A stretch of 35,020 nucleotides of DNA from Candidatus Doudnabacteria bacterium (GCA_016788665.1 JAEUSF010000003.1:1-35020); one strand, 5' to 3'. Positions 14,837 through 23,156 are shown, counted from the stretch's first letter. The notes: a model not told the origin generated them from the sequence alone. Numbers and translations are program-made.

Positions 14837-16006
14837 ATGAACCTAAATTTTTACAACACTCCAGAACCGGAAAAATTTACCACCACTTTTTTACCTAAAG
14901 TTCGGCCTGGCTTTTTGGAGCACAGGCCTGATTTTGAATTGCTTAAAAAGGTTGCAACAGATTACGAAAGATTTGAAAATATTTTAGTTGTTGCCCATGG
15001 TGGGAGCATTAATCCTTTATTGGGGTTGTATAACGCTTTAAAATATCAAGCGTCAAAGAATATATATTTTTTAAACACTGTTGACCCGGACTATATAACT
15101 GAGTTGAAAAAAAAGTTAGACAAAAACAATACTTTAGTTTTGTCTATTAGTAAGTCGGGTGAAAACACTACTCAATTGGAAGAAACTTTTTCTTTTGAGG
15201 GGTATTCTGTGGTGGTTGTCACTGGTAAAAATAGTCCGCTCAGGGCGATTGCTGAAAAAATGCACTGGCCGGTTATAGACCACCCGCCAATTGGTGGAAG
15301 GTATACAGGATTGACGGAAGTTAATTTAATAGCGACTAGTATAGCAGGGTTAGATGTAAAGAGTTTGTATGAAGGTGGTCAGGAAGTCTACCTGCAATAT
15401 GAAAAAGAAAATTTAGCATGGAAAGCTGCTTCGGTTTTTTATCAGTTGGAAAAAAAGGGGTTTGTTGATGTGCTGATGTTTTTCTATTCACACTACTTAT
15501 TTTATTCTAGCTTTGGCATTGTTCAGTTGTGTCATGAGTCGTTTGGAAAGGACGGCAAAGGCCAGAGTTTTTTTGCCCACGAAGGCCCTGAAGTTCAGCA
15601 CCATACTACTCAAAGGTATTATGGCGGACCAAAAAATATAGCTGGGTTTTTTATTACAATTGACAAGTTTTTAAATGAAAGCTCTATAGATTACCCGGCC
15701 TCTGCCCATAGTGTGCAAATAAAGGGTCATCATTTGTTTGATATAAACAAAATTCCTTTAACAACTGCTTTAAACGCCGAAGCTGAGGCAAATATTGAGG
15801 ATTCGAGAATTAGGGGCATACCAGCAGCCAGTATGCAACTATCAAACTTTTCAGCCAAAGAAATTGGGCGTTTTACCGCTTTTTGGCAGCTGTTTGCAGT
15901 ATATTCTTCGCTCTTAAGGCAGGTTGACCCATTTGACCAGCCAGAGGTGGAAAATAGCAAGAAAATTAGTTTTACCAAAAGGCTTCAATTTAAGGGTTTG
16001 CTATAA
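14837..16006 (+). CDS. pgi: Glucose-6-phosphate isomerase-like protein
   Basis: Interconverts glucose-6-phosphate and fructose-6-phosphate, feeding glycolysis and sugar-nucleotide synthesis. It has the double SIS fold of the PGI family: VVAHGGSINPLLG near residue 53, SISKSGENTTQLEE (phosphate-binding loop, SKTFTT-like in classic PGI) near 107, and GGRYTGLT near 154 (GGRxS in classic PGI). An EGPEVQHH segment near 250 may hold catalytic residues. At 389 aa it is shorter than the usual 440-550 aa. A bifunctional phosphoglucose/phosphomannose isomerase is the main alternative. Confidence 0.8.
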   Translation: MNLNFYNTPEPEKFTTTFLPKVRPGFLEHRPDFELLKKVATDYERFENILVVAHGGSINPLLGLYNALKYQASKNIYFLNTVDPDYITELKKKLDKNNTLVLSISKSGENTTQLEETFSFEGYSVVVVTGKNSPLRAIAEKMHWPVIDHPPIGGRYTGLTEVNLIATSIAGLDVKSLYEGGQEVYLQYEKENLAWKAASVFYQLEKKGFVDVLMFFYSHYLFYSSFGIVQLCHESFGKDGKGQSFFAHEGPEVQHHTTQRYYGGPKNIAGFFITIDKFLNESSIDYPASAHSVQIKGHHLFDINKIPLTTALNAEAEANIEDSRIRGIPAASMQLSNFSAKEIGRFTAFWQLFAVYSSLLRQVDPFDQPEVENSKKISFTKRLQFKGLL

Positions 16007-16047
16007 AAGGGGTATTTGTAATAATATACAGATGAAATGAATGTAGG

Positions 16048-16102
16048 ATTTCAAATTAATAGGTATACTCTTACAGTTTTAAATTCATCGGTAATTTGAA
16101 AT
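16048..16102. repeat. Intergenic inverted repeat
   Basis: A perfect 11-bp stem ATTTCAAATTA/TAATTTGAAAT (16048-16058 with 16092-16102) has a 33-nt loop in the gap before the baseplate-J-like gene. No T-run follows. Confidence 0.6.
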
Positions 16103-16120
16103 TTAGTTTGTTAAATTTTT

Positions 16121-17812
16121 ATGACCCCCTCTATTTACATAAATTTAGAAGACGACGTAACAAAAATAGTTGCGCGTATAAAAAGAGAAAAGTCTTCTGA
16201 AATGGTTTTGGTCTGTCCGAAGCGTTGTTTTTTGTTCAATGACACAATAAATTTGAGATTGTTAAAAAAACAGGTGGACTTGCTAGGAAAAAAAGTTTTT
16301 ATTCTTACAATGGACGAGCGGGGTCAGGCTTATGCAAAGGAAGCGGGGTTCGAACTAAAATATTTACCTACAGCCAAAAATTTGGGAAGGTTCACGGATA
16401 TAGGAGCTAGGCCAGAGGCCGTGAGGGCTGTTGCTGTTGAAAGTAAAAAAACACGCAGTTCTGAAAAACAGGCAACTAAAGAAGTTTTATTGAGACCTAA
16501 AAAAAATGTGTCTGTTTCTGCTAGCGGAGAGAAAAAAAACCATCAGGTACAGAAATCTCCGGGTACAGAGCCAGAAATATTAACAGAATATAAATCTCAA
16601 GAAAGTCTGTTTCCAAAAGAATTAGAAACGGCTTATAAATCAAAGCAGGCAAAAAAACGTTTTTACCGAGGGGTGAGTTTTTTTGCGCTGGCTTCTTTGG
16701 GTTTGCTGTTGGCTGTGGTATTTTTTGTTTTACCTCAGGCCGAAATAGTTGTTTACAGAAAACAGCAGGCTTTGGCGAGAAATCTCGTTGTTTCGGCTAC
16801 GACTCAAAAAGCGGAAACAGATGTGGCTTCTATGGTGGTGCCTGCTACAAAAGTCAGTCAGCTGGTTCAGGCGGAAATCCGTTTTCAAAGTCAGGGGAAA
16901 AAAGAAGTGGGTAACAAGGCCTATGGGTCAGTGGTTATTTACAACTTTACTAACTCACCTATTAATCTGAGAGCAAAAACTACAGTATTTAAACTGAATA
17001 ACAAAAATTATATTTTAAAGTCGGACATATTACAGCTTAAGCCTACTCGCTATAAAAATGCTAAAACGAGAGAAGTAGACGAAAGCTCGCTGGCAGCCCC
17101 GTTTGAGATTGAGGCAGAAAATGGTGGTGAATCTTATAATGTACCAGCTGGAACGAGACTTGAAGTTATTAACCAGGTTTTTGGTTCAAGTCCGCAGCTT
17201 TTATATGCTAAAGCTTCGAGTGCGGTTACTGGCGGAACGTCTAGATATTTGTCTTATATTACCGAAGAAGATACCAACAACGCCAAACAAGAACTAAAGA
17301 AACAGGTACTGCAAAATTTAAACAGTGAACTGGCGGCTAAAGGGCTCAGGACCGAACAAAAAGCTCTCCAGTTTTCTTCTGAGCAGTTTGTTTTTGATCA
17401 TCCTACTGGTACAGAAACACCTAATTTTACCGGCAAAATGTCTGCGCAGGCAGATGCTCTGGCCTATAGCGCTTCTGATTTGGAGACCGTTTCCTTGGAA
17501 AGGGTTAGGCAGTCTTTAGCTTCTCAGGGTGATATAGAGGTCAGGCTTAACTCAGCCATACAGGCAGAAGTTAAGTCGGCAGATTTGAATACCGGGCTTA
17601 TGGTACTTGATGCGCACTTTGATGGGATTGCAGTGGCTATGCCAAAAACTTTAGATAACCTTCCTGCAGTGTTAAAGGGCAAAAAGCAGGCAAATGCGGC
17701 TGAATATATTAAAAGCAATGCTCAGGTGGAGAAGGTGGAAATTACGTTGGTTCCCGGATGGCAAACATATCTGCCTTTTATAGAAAAAAGTATAAATGTT
17801 ACCATAAAATAA
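16121..17812 (+). CDS. Membrane-anchored baseplate-J-like protein
   Basis: Protein of 563 aa, of a type I know from CPR genomes. Residues 1-90 form a small alpha/beta cytoplasmic domain (IYINLEDDVTKIVARI, LLGKKVFILTMDE). Residues of about 95-170 are a lysine-rich linker. One membrane helix sits at about 186-207 (FALASLGLLLAVVFFVLPQ), and the rest is extracellular. The outer part has the baseplate J/gp47-like signature YNVPAGTRLEV near residue 343 with a preceding KAYGSVVIYN strand. The function is not established; an anchored surface-structure role is an inference. It lies between pgi and the ribosomal operon promoter and seems to be its own unit. Confidence 0.7.
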   Translation: MTPSIYINLEDDVTKIVARIKREKSSEMVLVCPKRCFLFNDTINLRLLKKQVDLLGKKVFILTMDERGQAYAKEAGFELKYLPTAKNLGRFTDIGARPEAVRAVAVESKKTRSSEKQATKEVLLRPKKNVSVSASGEKKNHQVQKSPGTEPEILTEYKSQESLFPKELETAYKSKQAKKRFYRGVSFFALASLGLLLAVVFFVLPQAEIVVYRKQQALARNLVVSATTQKAETDVASMVVPATKVSQLVQAEIRFQSQGKKEVGNKAYGSVVIYNFTNSPINLRAKTTVFKLNNKNYILKSDILQLKPTRYKNAKTREVDESSLAAPFEIEAENGGESYNVPAGTRLEVINQVFGSSPQLLYAKASSAVTGGTSRYLSYITEEDTNNAKQELKKQVLQNLNSELAAKGLRTEQKALQFSSEQFVFDHPTGTETPNFTGKMSAQADALAYSASDLETVSLERVRQSLASQGDIEVRLNSAIQAEVKSADLNTGLMVLDAHFDGIAVAMPKTLDNLPAVLKGKKQANAAEYIKSNAQVEKVEITLVPGWQTYLPFIEKSINVTIK

Positions 17813-17851
17813 TGGTTATATATAAGCCAATTAATTTAAGATTAAAAAGAT

Positions 17852-17879
17852 TTGACAAAATCTTTATATTTGATAGAAT
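17852..17879 (+). promoter_or_regulatory. Promoter of the infA-rpsI operon
   Basis: A consensus TTGACA (17852-17857), 16-nt spacer and TAGAAT (17874-17879). It is the only strong promoter seen before the ribosomal protein run, and would start RNA near 17886. Confidence 0.8.
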
Positions 17880-17931
17880 TAGATAAATTGATATAAGCTT
17901 AACATTTAGTCATATTTCAGCCAAACACGAC

Positions 17932-18162
17932 TTGGGTCCGAATTCTAACAACAAAAATACTCTGGAGCTAGAGGGCAAGGTCATTGAACAGTTGCCTAAT
18001 GCTGTTTTTCGTGTCCAGCTTCCGGCTGGACAGGTTATTTTAGGACATTTGTCTGGAAAAATGAGACTGAATAATATAAAAGTTATGCTGGGTGATAAGG
18101 TAATAGTCGAGATGACGCCTTATGACTTGAGCAAAGGGCGTATAATCAGAAGGCTTAGATAA
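17932..18162 (+). CDS. infA: Translation initiation factor IF-1
   Basis: Small OB-fold protein that binds the ribosomal A site with IF-2 and IF-3 during initiation. It shows the family core [16 protein letters not shown], then [15 protein letters not shown] and [18 protein letters not shown]. The start is uncertain: no ATG is available. TTG at 17932 gives 76 aa. An in-frame ATT at 17914 would add SAKHDLG, whose AKHD resembles the AKED start of other IF-1 proteins. It is first in the classic infA-rpmJ-rpsM-rpsK-rpsD-rpoA-rplQ order. Confidence 0.93.
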   Translation: MGPNSNNKNTLELEGKVIEQLPNAVFRVQLPAGQVILGHLSGKMRLNNIKVMLGDKVIVEMTPYDLSKGRIIRRLR

Positions 18163-18186
18163 AATAATTAGGCATAATATTTACTT

Positions 18187-18300
18187 ATGAAAGTAAGAGC
18201 ATCGGTAAAACCTATCTGTGAAAATTGCAAAGTTGTAAAGCGAAGCGGTAGGTTATATATAATTTGTAAAGTAGCTAAGCATAAGCAAAGGCAGGGATAA
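18187..18300 (+). CDS. rpmJ: 50S ribosomal protein L36
   Basis: A 37-aa protein with the full L36 pattern: [19 protein letters not shown] at the start and KHKQRQG at the end. The zinc-binding set is kept (Cys11, Cys14, Cys27 and a His near residue 32). It lies 24 nt after infA and 81 nt before rpsM, its normal place. It is well conserved despite its small size. Confidence 0.96.
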   Translation: MKVRASVKPICENCKVVKRSGRLYIICKVAKHKQRQG

Positions 18301-18381
18301 CCTCTTTAAAAGTTGTTCAGCTTAACGCATACATAATTCTTAGTTACAATCTTAAATTTTAATTTTTTTAATCCACCATTT

Positions 18382-18771
18382 ATGGCTCGTATAGCAGGTA
18401 TAAACATTCCAAACGAAAAGAGAGTAGAAGCAGCTTTGCCTTATATATATGGTATCGGCTTAACTCTTTCAAAGAAGATCTTGGCTGAAACCAAGGTAGA
18501 CCCAAATAAAAGGACTAAAGATTTAACAGAGCCAGAATTAAACCGAATTCGTGAATACATAGAAAAGACTTACAAGGTTGAAGGAGCCTTAAGACAGCAA
18601 GTTTTGTTAAATATAAAACGACTAAAGGAGATAACTTCCTACAGAGGCATAAGGCATATGCGAGGTTTGCCAGTAAGAGGACAAAGGACAAAGACTAACT
18701 CTCGTACTCGCAGAGGTAACGTACGTAAGACAGCCGGCTCTGGCCGAAAATCTTCAGCAGATAAAACCTAA
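18382..18771 (+). CDS. rpsM: 30S ribosomal protein S13
   Basis: Head protein of the small subunit that contacts the P-site tRNA and the 50S subunit. It has the N-terminal [18 protein letters not shown], the helix-two-turn-helix [13 protein letters not shown], and the C-terminal [20 protein letters not shown], all typical. The length of 129 aa is normal. It lies in its conserved position between rpmJ and rpsK. Confidence 0.97.
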   Translation: MARIAGINIPNEKRVEAALPYIYGIGLTLSKKILAETKVDPNKRTKDLTEPELNRIREYIEKTYKVEGALRQQVLLNIKRLKEITSYRGIRHMRGLPVRGQRTKTNSRTRRGNVRKTAGSGRKSSADKT

Positions 18772-18866
18772 TTAAATTTATAGATGTGCAGGTGATGCGG
18801 AAAACAGAGGTAAAACCGTAAAATCACTCTAGCCGTGACTCTAAGGGTCCACCCGTCAATATACAT

Positions 18867-19328
18867 ATGGAAGAAATAACAACTCAGCCAGAAGAACAAA
18901 AAACAGAAGCTGCAACAGGCGTTGAAGCTGCTGTTTCTGCTGTGGCAAAAATTAAGTCAAAGAAGAAAAAGTCGAAGAATAAAGTTACTAAAGGTAAGAT
19001 TTTTATAAATTCTACTTACAATAACACTATTGTTTCGGTTACCGATTTGACTGGTAATGTTTTAATTTGGGGCAGCGCAGGTAAGATTGGTTTTAAGGGT
19101 TCTAAGAAATCTACTCCTTACGCAGGTCAAAGAGTTATGGAAGACGTGCTTATGCGCCTTAAAGAAAGAGGCTTAAATGAAGTTGATGTTTTTATAAAAG
19201 GCATTGGAGCTGGCCGTGAATCAGCGGTTAGGGCTTTACAGGGCAGCGGCATGAATGTTTTAACAATTAAGGACACAACACCGATTCCTCACGGCGGAGT
19301 TAGGCCAAAGAAGCCGAGACGCGTATAG
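18867..19328 (+). CDS. rpsK: 30S ribosomal protein S11
   Basis: Platform protein near the E site, binding 16S rRNA with S6/S18. The conserved body starts around residue 43 (GKIFINSTYNNTIVSVTDLTG) and ends with the usual PIPHGGVRPKKPRRV. About 40 extra residues precede it, acidic then lysine-rich. A similar low-complexity extension exists on S9 in this operon. The 95-nt gap before it holds weak hairpins (GTGAT/ATCAC) but no clear regulatory element. Confidence 0.96.
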   Translation: MEEITTQPEEQKTEAATGVEAAVSAVAKIKSKKKKSKNKVTKGKIFINSTYNNTIVSVTDLTGNVLIWGSAGKIGFKGSKKSTPYAGQRVMEDVLMRLKERGLNEVDVFIKGIGAGRESAVRALQGSGMNVLTIKDTTPIPHGGVRPKKPRRV

Positions 19329-19341
19329 TATTTTTTTACTT

Positions 19342-19380
19342 ATCCTTGATTTATTTGTTAGCAGGTCAAGGGTCAAGGAT
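19342..19380. repeat. Intergenic hairpin before rpsD
   Basis: ATCCTTGA (19342-19349) pairs perfectly with TCAAGGAT (19373-19380). There is no following T-run, so it is not a terminator. It belongs to the set of stem-loops that fill gaps in this operon. Confidence 0.55.
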
Positions 19381-19406
19381 TAAATATAAAGGATATAAAG
19401 TAATTT

Positions 19407-20012
19407 ATGAGATACACAGGACCAAAAGCAAAAAAAGCCAGACGCTTAGGCCAGGCATTTACCGCTAAGCAGGCAAAAATAATGCAGAGAAGACCGCAGG
19501 CGCCAGGACAACACGGAGCCAGCAGATCTAGACTTTCTGAATTCGGATTACAGCTCAGGGAAAAACAGAAAGCTAAGCTTGCATACGGACTTATGGAAAA
19601 GCAGTTTTCTTCTTTGTATAAAAAAGCTTTAAGAAAAGTGGGTGTAACTGGAGATAACCTTATTAAACTTTTAGAAACCAGGCTGGATAACGCAGTTTAC
19701 CGCTTGGGTTTTGCCGAAACTAGAGCTCAGGCTAGGCAGCTTGTGAGCCATGGATTTTTTGAGGTTAATGGCAAAAAGGTAGACATTCCTTCTTTTCACT
19801 TGAAGGTTGGAGACATATTGGCCGTGAAATCCAATAAGCAGAAATCTGCTTATATGGAAAAGCAGAGAGAAAAGTTGAAAAACCATAAATCACAGGAATG
19901 GCTTCAGCTCGATGCTCAAAAAATGTCCGGACGTATCTTGACGGAACCGACTCCTGAAATGGTAGATAATGTTATAAACATGCAGCTAATAGTAGAGCAC
20001 TATAGCAGGTAA
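19407..20012 (+). CDS. rpsD: 30S ribosomal protein S4
   Basis: Primary 16S-binding protein that nucleates 30S assembly. The N-terminal part (RYTGPKAKKARRLG) lacks the four-cysteine zinc site, so it is the zinc-free form. The S4 RNA-binding domain is at about 92-155 (RLDNAVYRLGFAETRAQARQLVSHG, VNGKKVDIPS). The length of 201 aa is normal. It sits between rpsK and rpoA as in most bacteria. Confidence 0.97.
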   Translation: MRYTGPKAKKARRLGQAFTAKQAKIMQRRPQAPGQHGASRSRLSEFGLQLREKQKAKLAYGLMEKQFSSLYKKALRKVGVTGDNLIKLLETRLDNAVYRLGFAETRAQARQLVSHGFFEVNGKKVDIPSFHLKVGDILAVKSNKQKSAYMEKQREKLKNHKSQEWLQLDAQKMSGRILTEPTPEMVDNVINMQLIVEHYSR

Positions 20013-20102
20013 TTTATTTTTATAACTGGTAGGTGGTAGTTATTTTATAACTATCTTAAACAAATTAATTGTTATCAGTTTATTTTTTGGAGGCAAAAAC
20101 TT

Positions 20103-21044
20103 ATGGACGCAATTCCATTACCAAATAGACCCAAAGTCGAAGACTTGGGAAACAATAAGTACAGGTTCGTTTTAGAACCTTTGTACCCAGGATATGGTAC
20201 TACAATCGGCAACGCGCTGAGGCGTGTTTTGCTATCTTCAATGCCGGGTGCGGCGGTGACGGCAGTAAAAATTAAGTACGCCGACCATGAGTTTTCTACC
20301 ATACCTAATGTAAAAGAAGACGCTATCCAGATAGTTTTGAATTTAAAGCAGTTAAGACTAAAAAGTTTTTCTGCTGAACCAGTGAAGATTTATATAAAAG
20401 AGAAGGGCGAAAAAGTTGTAACTGCCGCCGACATAAAGCAAACTGACCAAATTGAAGTTGTAAATCCTGAGCTTCATATTGCCACCTTAGACAGTAAAAA
20501 TTCCGATTTTGAAATGGAAATTACTGTTGAACAAGGCAGGGGATATAAGCCGGTGGAAATGCGAGAAAACCATAAACAGGAACTTGGTGTAATTGCGGTT
20601 GATGCTTTGTTTAGCCCTGTTAAGTCAGTTTACTTTGACGTAAAACATGTTCGCGTAGGTCAAATGACAAACTACGATAGACTTGAAGTCGTATTGGAAA
20701 CCGACGGTTCGGTAGATGGAAGCGAAGCAATAGATATAACAGCACATATTTTAGTTGACCATTTCACAATGATGTTTTCAGAAACTTCTTCCGTGATTAT
20801 AGAAAATACTGTTTCTGCTCAAGCGGAAGAAACACAGGAAGCGCCGGCTTTGGAACCGTCTGACTTGCCAGACGATAACGAGATACTTGCTTCCGCACTT
20901 TCTAACCGTTCAAAAAATGCTCTTATTAAAAATGGTATAACTAGTTTAGGAGCTCTTTCTGCTTTGACTGACGATGATATAAGAAATTTGTCCGGATTGG
21001 GCGAAAAAAGTATTAAGGAAATATTGGAGTTTTTAAAACGCTAA
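20103..21044 (+). CDS. rpoA: RNA polymerase alpha subunit
   Basis: Dimerises to scaffold RNA polymerase, and binds UP elements and activators with its C-terminal domain. The N-terminal domain has YRFVLEPLYPGYGTTIGNAL and RRVLLSSMPGAAVTAV. An acidic linker runs at about 236-258, and the alpha-CTD has its helix-hairpin-helix (LSNRSKNALIKNGITSLG, LSGLGEKSIKEI). At 313 aa it is full length. A clear GGAGG lies 11 nt before the ATG, one of few strong ribosome binding sites in this operon. Confidence 0.97.
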   Translation: MDAIPLPNRPKVEDLGNNKYRFVLEPLYPGYGTTIGNALRRVLLSSMPGAAVTAVKIKYADHEFSTIPNVKEDAIQIVLNLKQLRLKSFSAEPVKIYIKEKGEKVVTAADIKQTDQIEVVNPELHIATLDSKNSDFEMEITVEQGRGYKPVEMRENHKQELGVIAVDALFSPVKSVYFDVKHVRVGQMTNYDRLEVVLETDGSVDGSEAIDITAHILVDHFTMMFSETSSVIIENTVSAQAEETQEAPALEPSDLPDDNEILASALSNRSKNALIKNGITSLGALSALTDDDIRNLSGLGEKSIKEILEFLKR

Positions 21045-21049
21045 TTAAG

Positions 21050-21130
21050 TTCGCAGATGCGCGGATTAAAGGATATGGTAGATTTAAAACTACAGTATCC
21101 TAAAATCTGTGTTATCAGCGAATCTGTGAA
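21050..21130. repeat. Operon palindrome, copy A (before rplQ)
   Basis: The outer arms TTCGCAGATGCGC and GCGAATCTGTGAA pair with few mismatches, and an inner stem joins GGATA...GTAG to CTAC...TATCC. It ends 6 nt before the rplQ ATG. It resembles copies B and C in sequence and layout. Confidence 0.75.
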
Positions 21131-21136
21131 TATACA

Positions 21137-21478
21137 ATGAGACATTTAAAGAAGAAAAAATTTGGCAAAGGTATGGACCACCGAAGAAAGCTCTTAAGAA
21201 CTTTGGGTAGCTCTCTTTTGTTGTACGAAAAGATTCAGACCACTTTACAGAATGGCCGTGCGGTAAAGTCTTATGCAGAAAAAGTTATTACAACCGCAAA
21301 GGCTTCTACTCTTCATGCAAGACGACAGCTTCTGGCTAAGTTGAGTCCGATGGCGGCTAAAAAAGCTATGGAAGTTTTAGGTCCAAAATACAAGGAACGA
21401 AAAGGCGGTTACACAAGAATGACAAAGTTAGTTTCCCCAAAGACTGGAAACAGTAAAGTATTAATAGAATTAGTTTAA
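21137..21478 (+). CDS. rplQ: 50S ribosomal protein L17
   Basis: Large-subunit protein near the exit tunnel. The family start RHLKKKKFGKGMDHRRKLL and LLLYEKIQTTLQNGRAVKSYAEKVIT are visible, and it ends with SKVLIELV. The length of 113 aa is typical of bacterial L17. It lies directly after rpoA as usual, separated by a palindromic element. Confidence 0.97.
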   Translation: MRHLKKKKFGKGMDHRRKLLRTLGSSLLLYEKIQTTLQNGRAVKSYAEKVITTAKASTLHARRQLLAKLSPMAAKKAMEVLGPKYKERKGGYTRMTKLVSPKTGNSKVLIELV

Positions 21479-21479
21479 A

Positions 21480-21561
21480 TTCACGAATGCATCGATTAAG
21501 GGATTGCACGGATTAGAAACCGCAGTAACCCCAACATCCGTGTTATCAGTGAATCCGTGAA
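21480..21561. repeat. Operon palindrome, copy B (before rplM)
   Basis: Outer arms TTCACGAATG and GAATCCGTGAA, with an inner perfect stem CACGGAT/ATCCGTG. It ends 8 nt before the rplM ATG. Confidence 0.75.
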
Positions 21562-21569
21562 CATAGATT

Positions 21570-21995
21570 ATGAAGACTCAAAAAATCACAATACCGAAAG
21601 CTAAAGATATAAAGCGCCAATGGTTTGAAATAGATGCTTCCAAGGCGACTTTGGGGCGTATTGCTACCCAGATTGCTACTATACTGCGCGGCAAACACAA
21701 GCGTGATTTCATGCCGCATATGGATTTTGGCGACTATATAGTTGCGATTAACGTAGACAAGTTAAAAACCACCGGGCGCAAGCTTTTGCAAAAGGAATAC
21801 TTTAGGCACTCAGGTTATTTGGGTGGTATAAAGTCTACCAAAATGGGTGTTATGATGCAGAAAGATTCTGGTAAGGTTTTGCATTTAGCAGTAAAGAGAA
21901 TGCTTGACGAAATTCGTTTTAGAAACAAGCTAATGTCCAGGCTAAAGCTTGTAAAAGGCACTGAACATAAATTTAAAATTGATAAGAAAGTATAA
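21570..21995 (+). CDS. rplM: 50S ribosomal protein L13
   Basis: Early-assembly 23S-binding protein. Conserved parts are WFEIDASKATLGRIATQIA, the LRGKHK loop and RHSGYLGGIKSTKMG. At 141 aa it is of normal length. Its pairing with rpsI downstream is the standard rplM-rpsI order, here joined to the alpha operon. A palindromic repeat separates it from both neighbours. Confidence 0.97.
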   Translation: MKTQKITIPKAKDIKRQWFEIDASKATLGRIATQIATILRGKHKRDFMPHMDFGDYIVAINVDKLKTTGRKLLQKEYFRHSGYLGGIKSTKMGVMMQKDSGKVLHLAVKRMLDEIRFRNKLMSRLKLVKGTEHKFKIDKKV

Positions 21996-22073
21996 ATTCA
22001 CGGATGCGCAGACTATAGGATAACACTGATTATGCAGCATCCTAGCATCTGAGCTATCTGTGAATCTGTGAAT
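21996..22073. repeat. Operon palindrome, copy C (before rpsI)
   Basis: Outer arms ATTCACGGATGCGCAG and CTGTGAATCTGTGAAT pair imperfectly around an inner AGGAT/ATCCT stem. It begins at the rplM stop and ends 4 nt before the rpsI ATG. Confidence 0.75.
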
Positions 22074-22077
22074 ACAT

Positions 22078-22593
22078 ATGAAAGAATCTACAACAAAGGC
22101 AGCGGTCAAAACCCCTAGAAAGCCTCGTGCAACTACAAAGAAAAAAGAAGAGGCTGTTTTGAGTGCGGAACCCGTTGAACAGAAAGCCGAGCATCAATTA
22201 GCTAAGGGCAGATATATTTTTGCAACAGGCAGGCGCAAAACCGCAGTTGCAAACGTTAGGCTTTTTAGCGGTAAAAATGACTCCGTGGTAAATAAGAAAC
22301 CGCTTGAGAAATATTTTTCATATACATATTATCTAGAAAGCATAAATCGTCCGTTTGACCTAACTGGTTTGGGCAAAGATTACCACTTCGTTGCGCACGT
22401 TTCTGGTGGCGGGCCTAATGCTCAGGCAGAAGCGGTAAGACACGGTATTGCTTTGGCGCTTTCTACAATTTCCGAGGAAGTTAGAAAAGTTCTAAAGAAA
22501 AATGGTCTTTTAACCCGTGATGACCGAAGAAAAGAAAGAAAGAAACCGGGTTTGAAAAGAGCTCGCAGAAGCCCACAGTGGTCAAAACGTTAA
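22078..22593 (+). CDS. rpsI: 30S ribosomal protein S9
   Basis: Small-subunit head protein whose C-terminal tail reaches the P-site tRNA. The body starts near residue 44 (GRYIFATGRRKTAVANVRLF), with FVAHVSGGGPNAQAEAVRHG in the middle and the tail RRSPQWSKR at the end; the usual last residues are SKR, so the tail is complete. About 40 extra Lys/Ala/Glu-rich residues stand at the N-terminus, as in S11 here. It is the last gene of the operon; a terminator follows 13 nt later. Confidence 0.97.
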   Translation: MKESTTKAAVKTPRKPRATTKKKEEAVLSAEPVEQKAEHQLAKGRYIFATGRRKTAVANVRLFSGKNDSVVNKKPLEKYFSYTYYLESINRPFDLTGLGKDYHFVAHVSGGGPNAQAEAVRHGIALALSTISEEVRKVLKKNGLLTRDDRRKERKKPGLKRARRSPQWSKR

Positions 22594-22606
22594 TTTTATA
22601 TTTTAC

Positions 22607-22637
22607 AAAACTGTCCCTACAAAGGGGCAGTTTTTGT
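22607..22637 (+). terminator. Terminator of the ribosomal protein operon
   Basis: AAAACTGTCCC pairs with GGGGCAGTTTT (one wobble) around a 6-nt loop, followed by a T-run. It ends the infA-rpsI transcript. Confidence 0.9.
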
Positions 22638-22660
22638 TTGTCTAGAAGTTGCTGGTTATA

Positions 22661-22682
22661 TGCTAGAATAGCTCTAAGGAGG
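22661..22682 (+). promoter_or_regulatory. Extended -10 and strong ribosome binding site
   Basis: TGcTAGAAT (22661-22669) is an extended -10 box. AAGGAGG (22676-22682) stands 7 nt before the ATG at 22690. No matching -35 box is seen. Confidence 0.6.
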
Positions 22683-22689
22683 GTGTCTT

Positions 22690-22854
22690 ATGCATACTGG
22701 TAGAGATCTAGAAGTGCTATGGGCGTTCGCCTTAGACTTGCTTACGAGGCAAGTGGAGGCTTTGGGGTTTAGTCCCGAGGTGTACGCTTTTCCGCACTTT
22801 GTAGTACGGCTTGTGCAGCTGGAATTAGTGTCTGGAGAAGTTCAGGCAATCTAA
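22690..22854 (+). CDS. Small protein of unknown function (54 aa)
   Basis: I do not recognise this protein. It begins MHTGRDLEVLWAF, is mildly hydrophobic and amphipathic, has no signal peptide or Cys motif, and ends SGEVQAI. Support for a real gene comes from an excellent Shine-Dalgarno (AAGGAGG, 7-nt spacing), an extended -10 box and a clear terminator 78 nt after the stop. Codons are visibly richer in G and C than in neighbouring genes, as for the secreted protein 0.3 kb away, so both may have arrived together. Confidence 0.6.
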   Translation: MHTGRDLEVLWAFALDLLTRQVEALGFSPEVYAFPHFVVRLVQLELVSGEVQAI

Positions 22855-22931
22855 GGGGTGATACTGACTTTACTATTCCCAGTTTCCCGAACCTTGTCTT
22901 TTCAGTAAATTTAACGCAGCAAGCTAATCCT

Positions 22932-22961
22932 AAAGAATGGAACTAAAGCCATTCTTTTTTT
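22932..22961. terminator. Terminator after the 54-aa gene
   Basis: AAAGAATGG pairs with CCATTCTTT (9 bp) around an 8-nt loop, followed by a long T-run. The stretch 22962-23092 holds a minus-strand open frame that I do not support as a gene. Confidence 0.85.
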
Positions 22962-23092
22962 ATTTGTGTAATTAATATTTTTTAATAAAAAAGCGCTGGT
23001 AAATCGTTTTATGATTTCCTGGCGTGTGGCTCCGTCTTCGCTCAGCTTTTGGTCGCAGTCAGTTTGCAGAGGACGGCCCTGTGTAGACGTGT

Positions 23093-23144
23093 AATAAAAA
23101 CCCCCTAACAACTTTGGCTGGTAGGCCAAAGAAGCTAGAGGGTT
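23093..23144 (-). terminator. Terminator of the Gly/Tyr-rich secreted protein gene
   Basis: Read on the minus strand, an outer AACCC/GGGTT stem and an inner perfect CTTTGGC/GCCAAAG stem are followed by TTTTTATT. It lies 12 nt after the stop of the minus-strand gene. Confidence 0.85.
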
Positions 23145-23156
23145 AAAGATGAGAAG

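Noticed and set aside
18772-18866. Regulatory RNA before rpsK
   Set aside because: Only short weak stems (GTGAT/ATCAC, GGG/CCC) were found; not enough to claim an element.
21050-22073. Known L13- or L17-type ribosomal protein leaders
   Set aside because: The three elements resemble each other and stand before different genes, which fits a repeat family better than specific autoregulatory leaders.
22911-23129. Minus-strand open frame of 72 codons with partly protein-like sequence (TDCDQKLSEDGATRQEI)
   Set aside because: It would start at a TTG inside a terminator hairpin and run through a second terminator, with no ribosome binding site. At best it is a decayed fragment.
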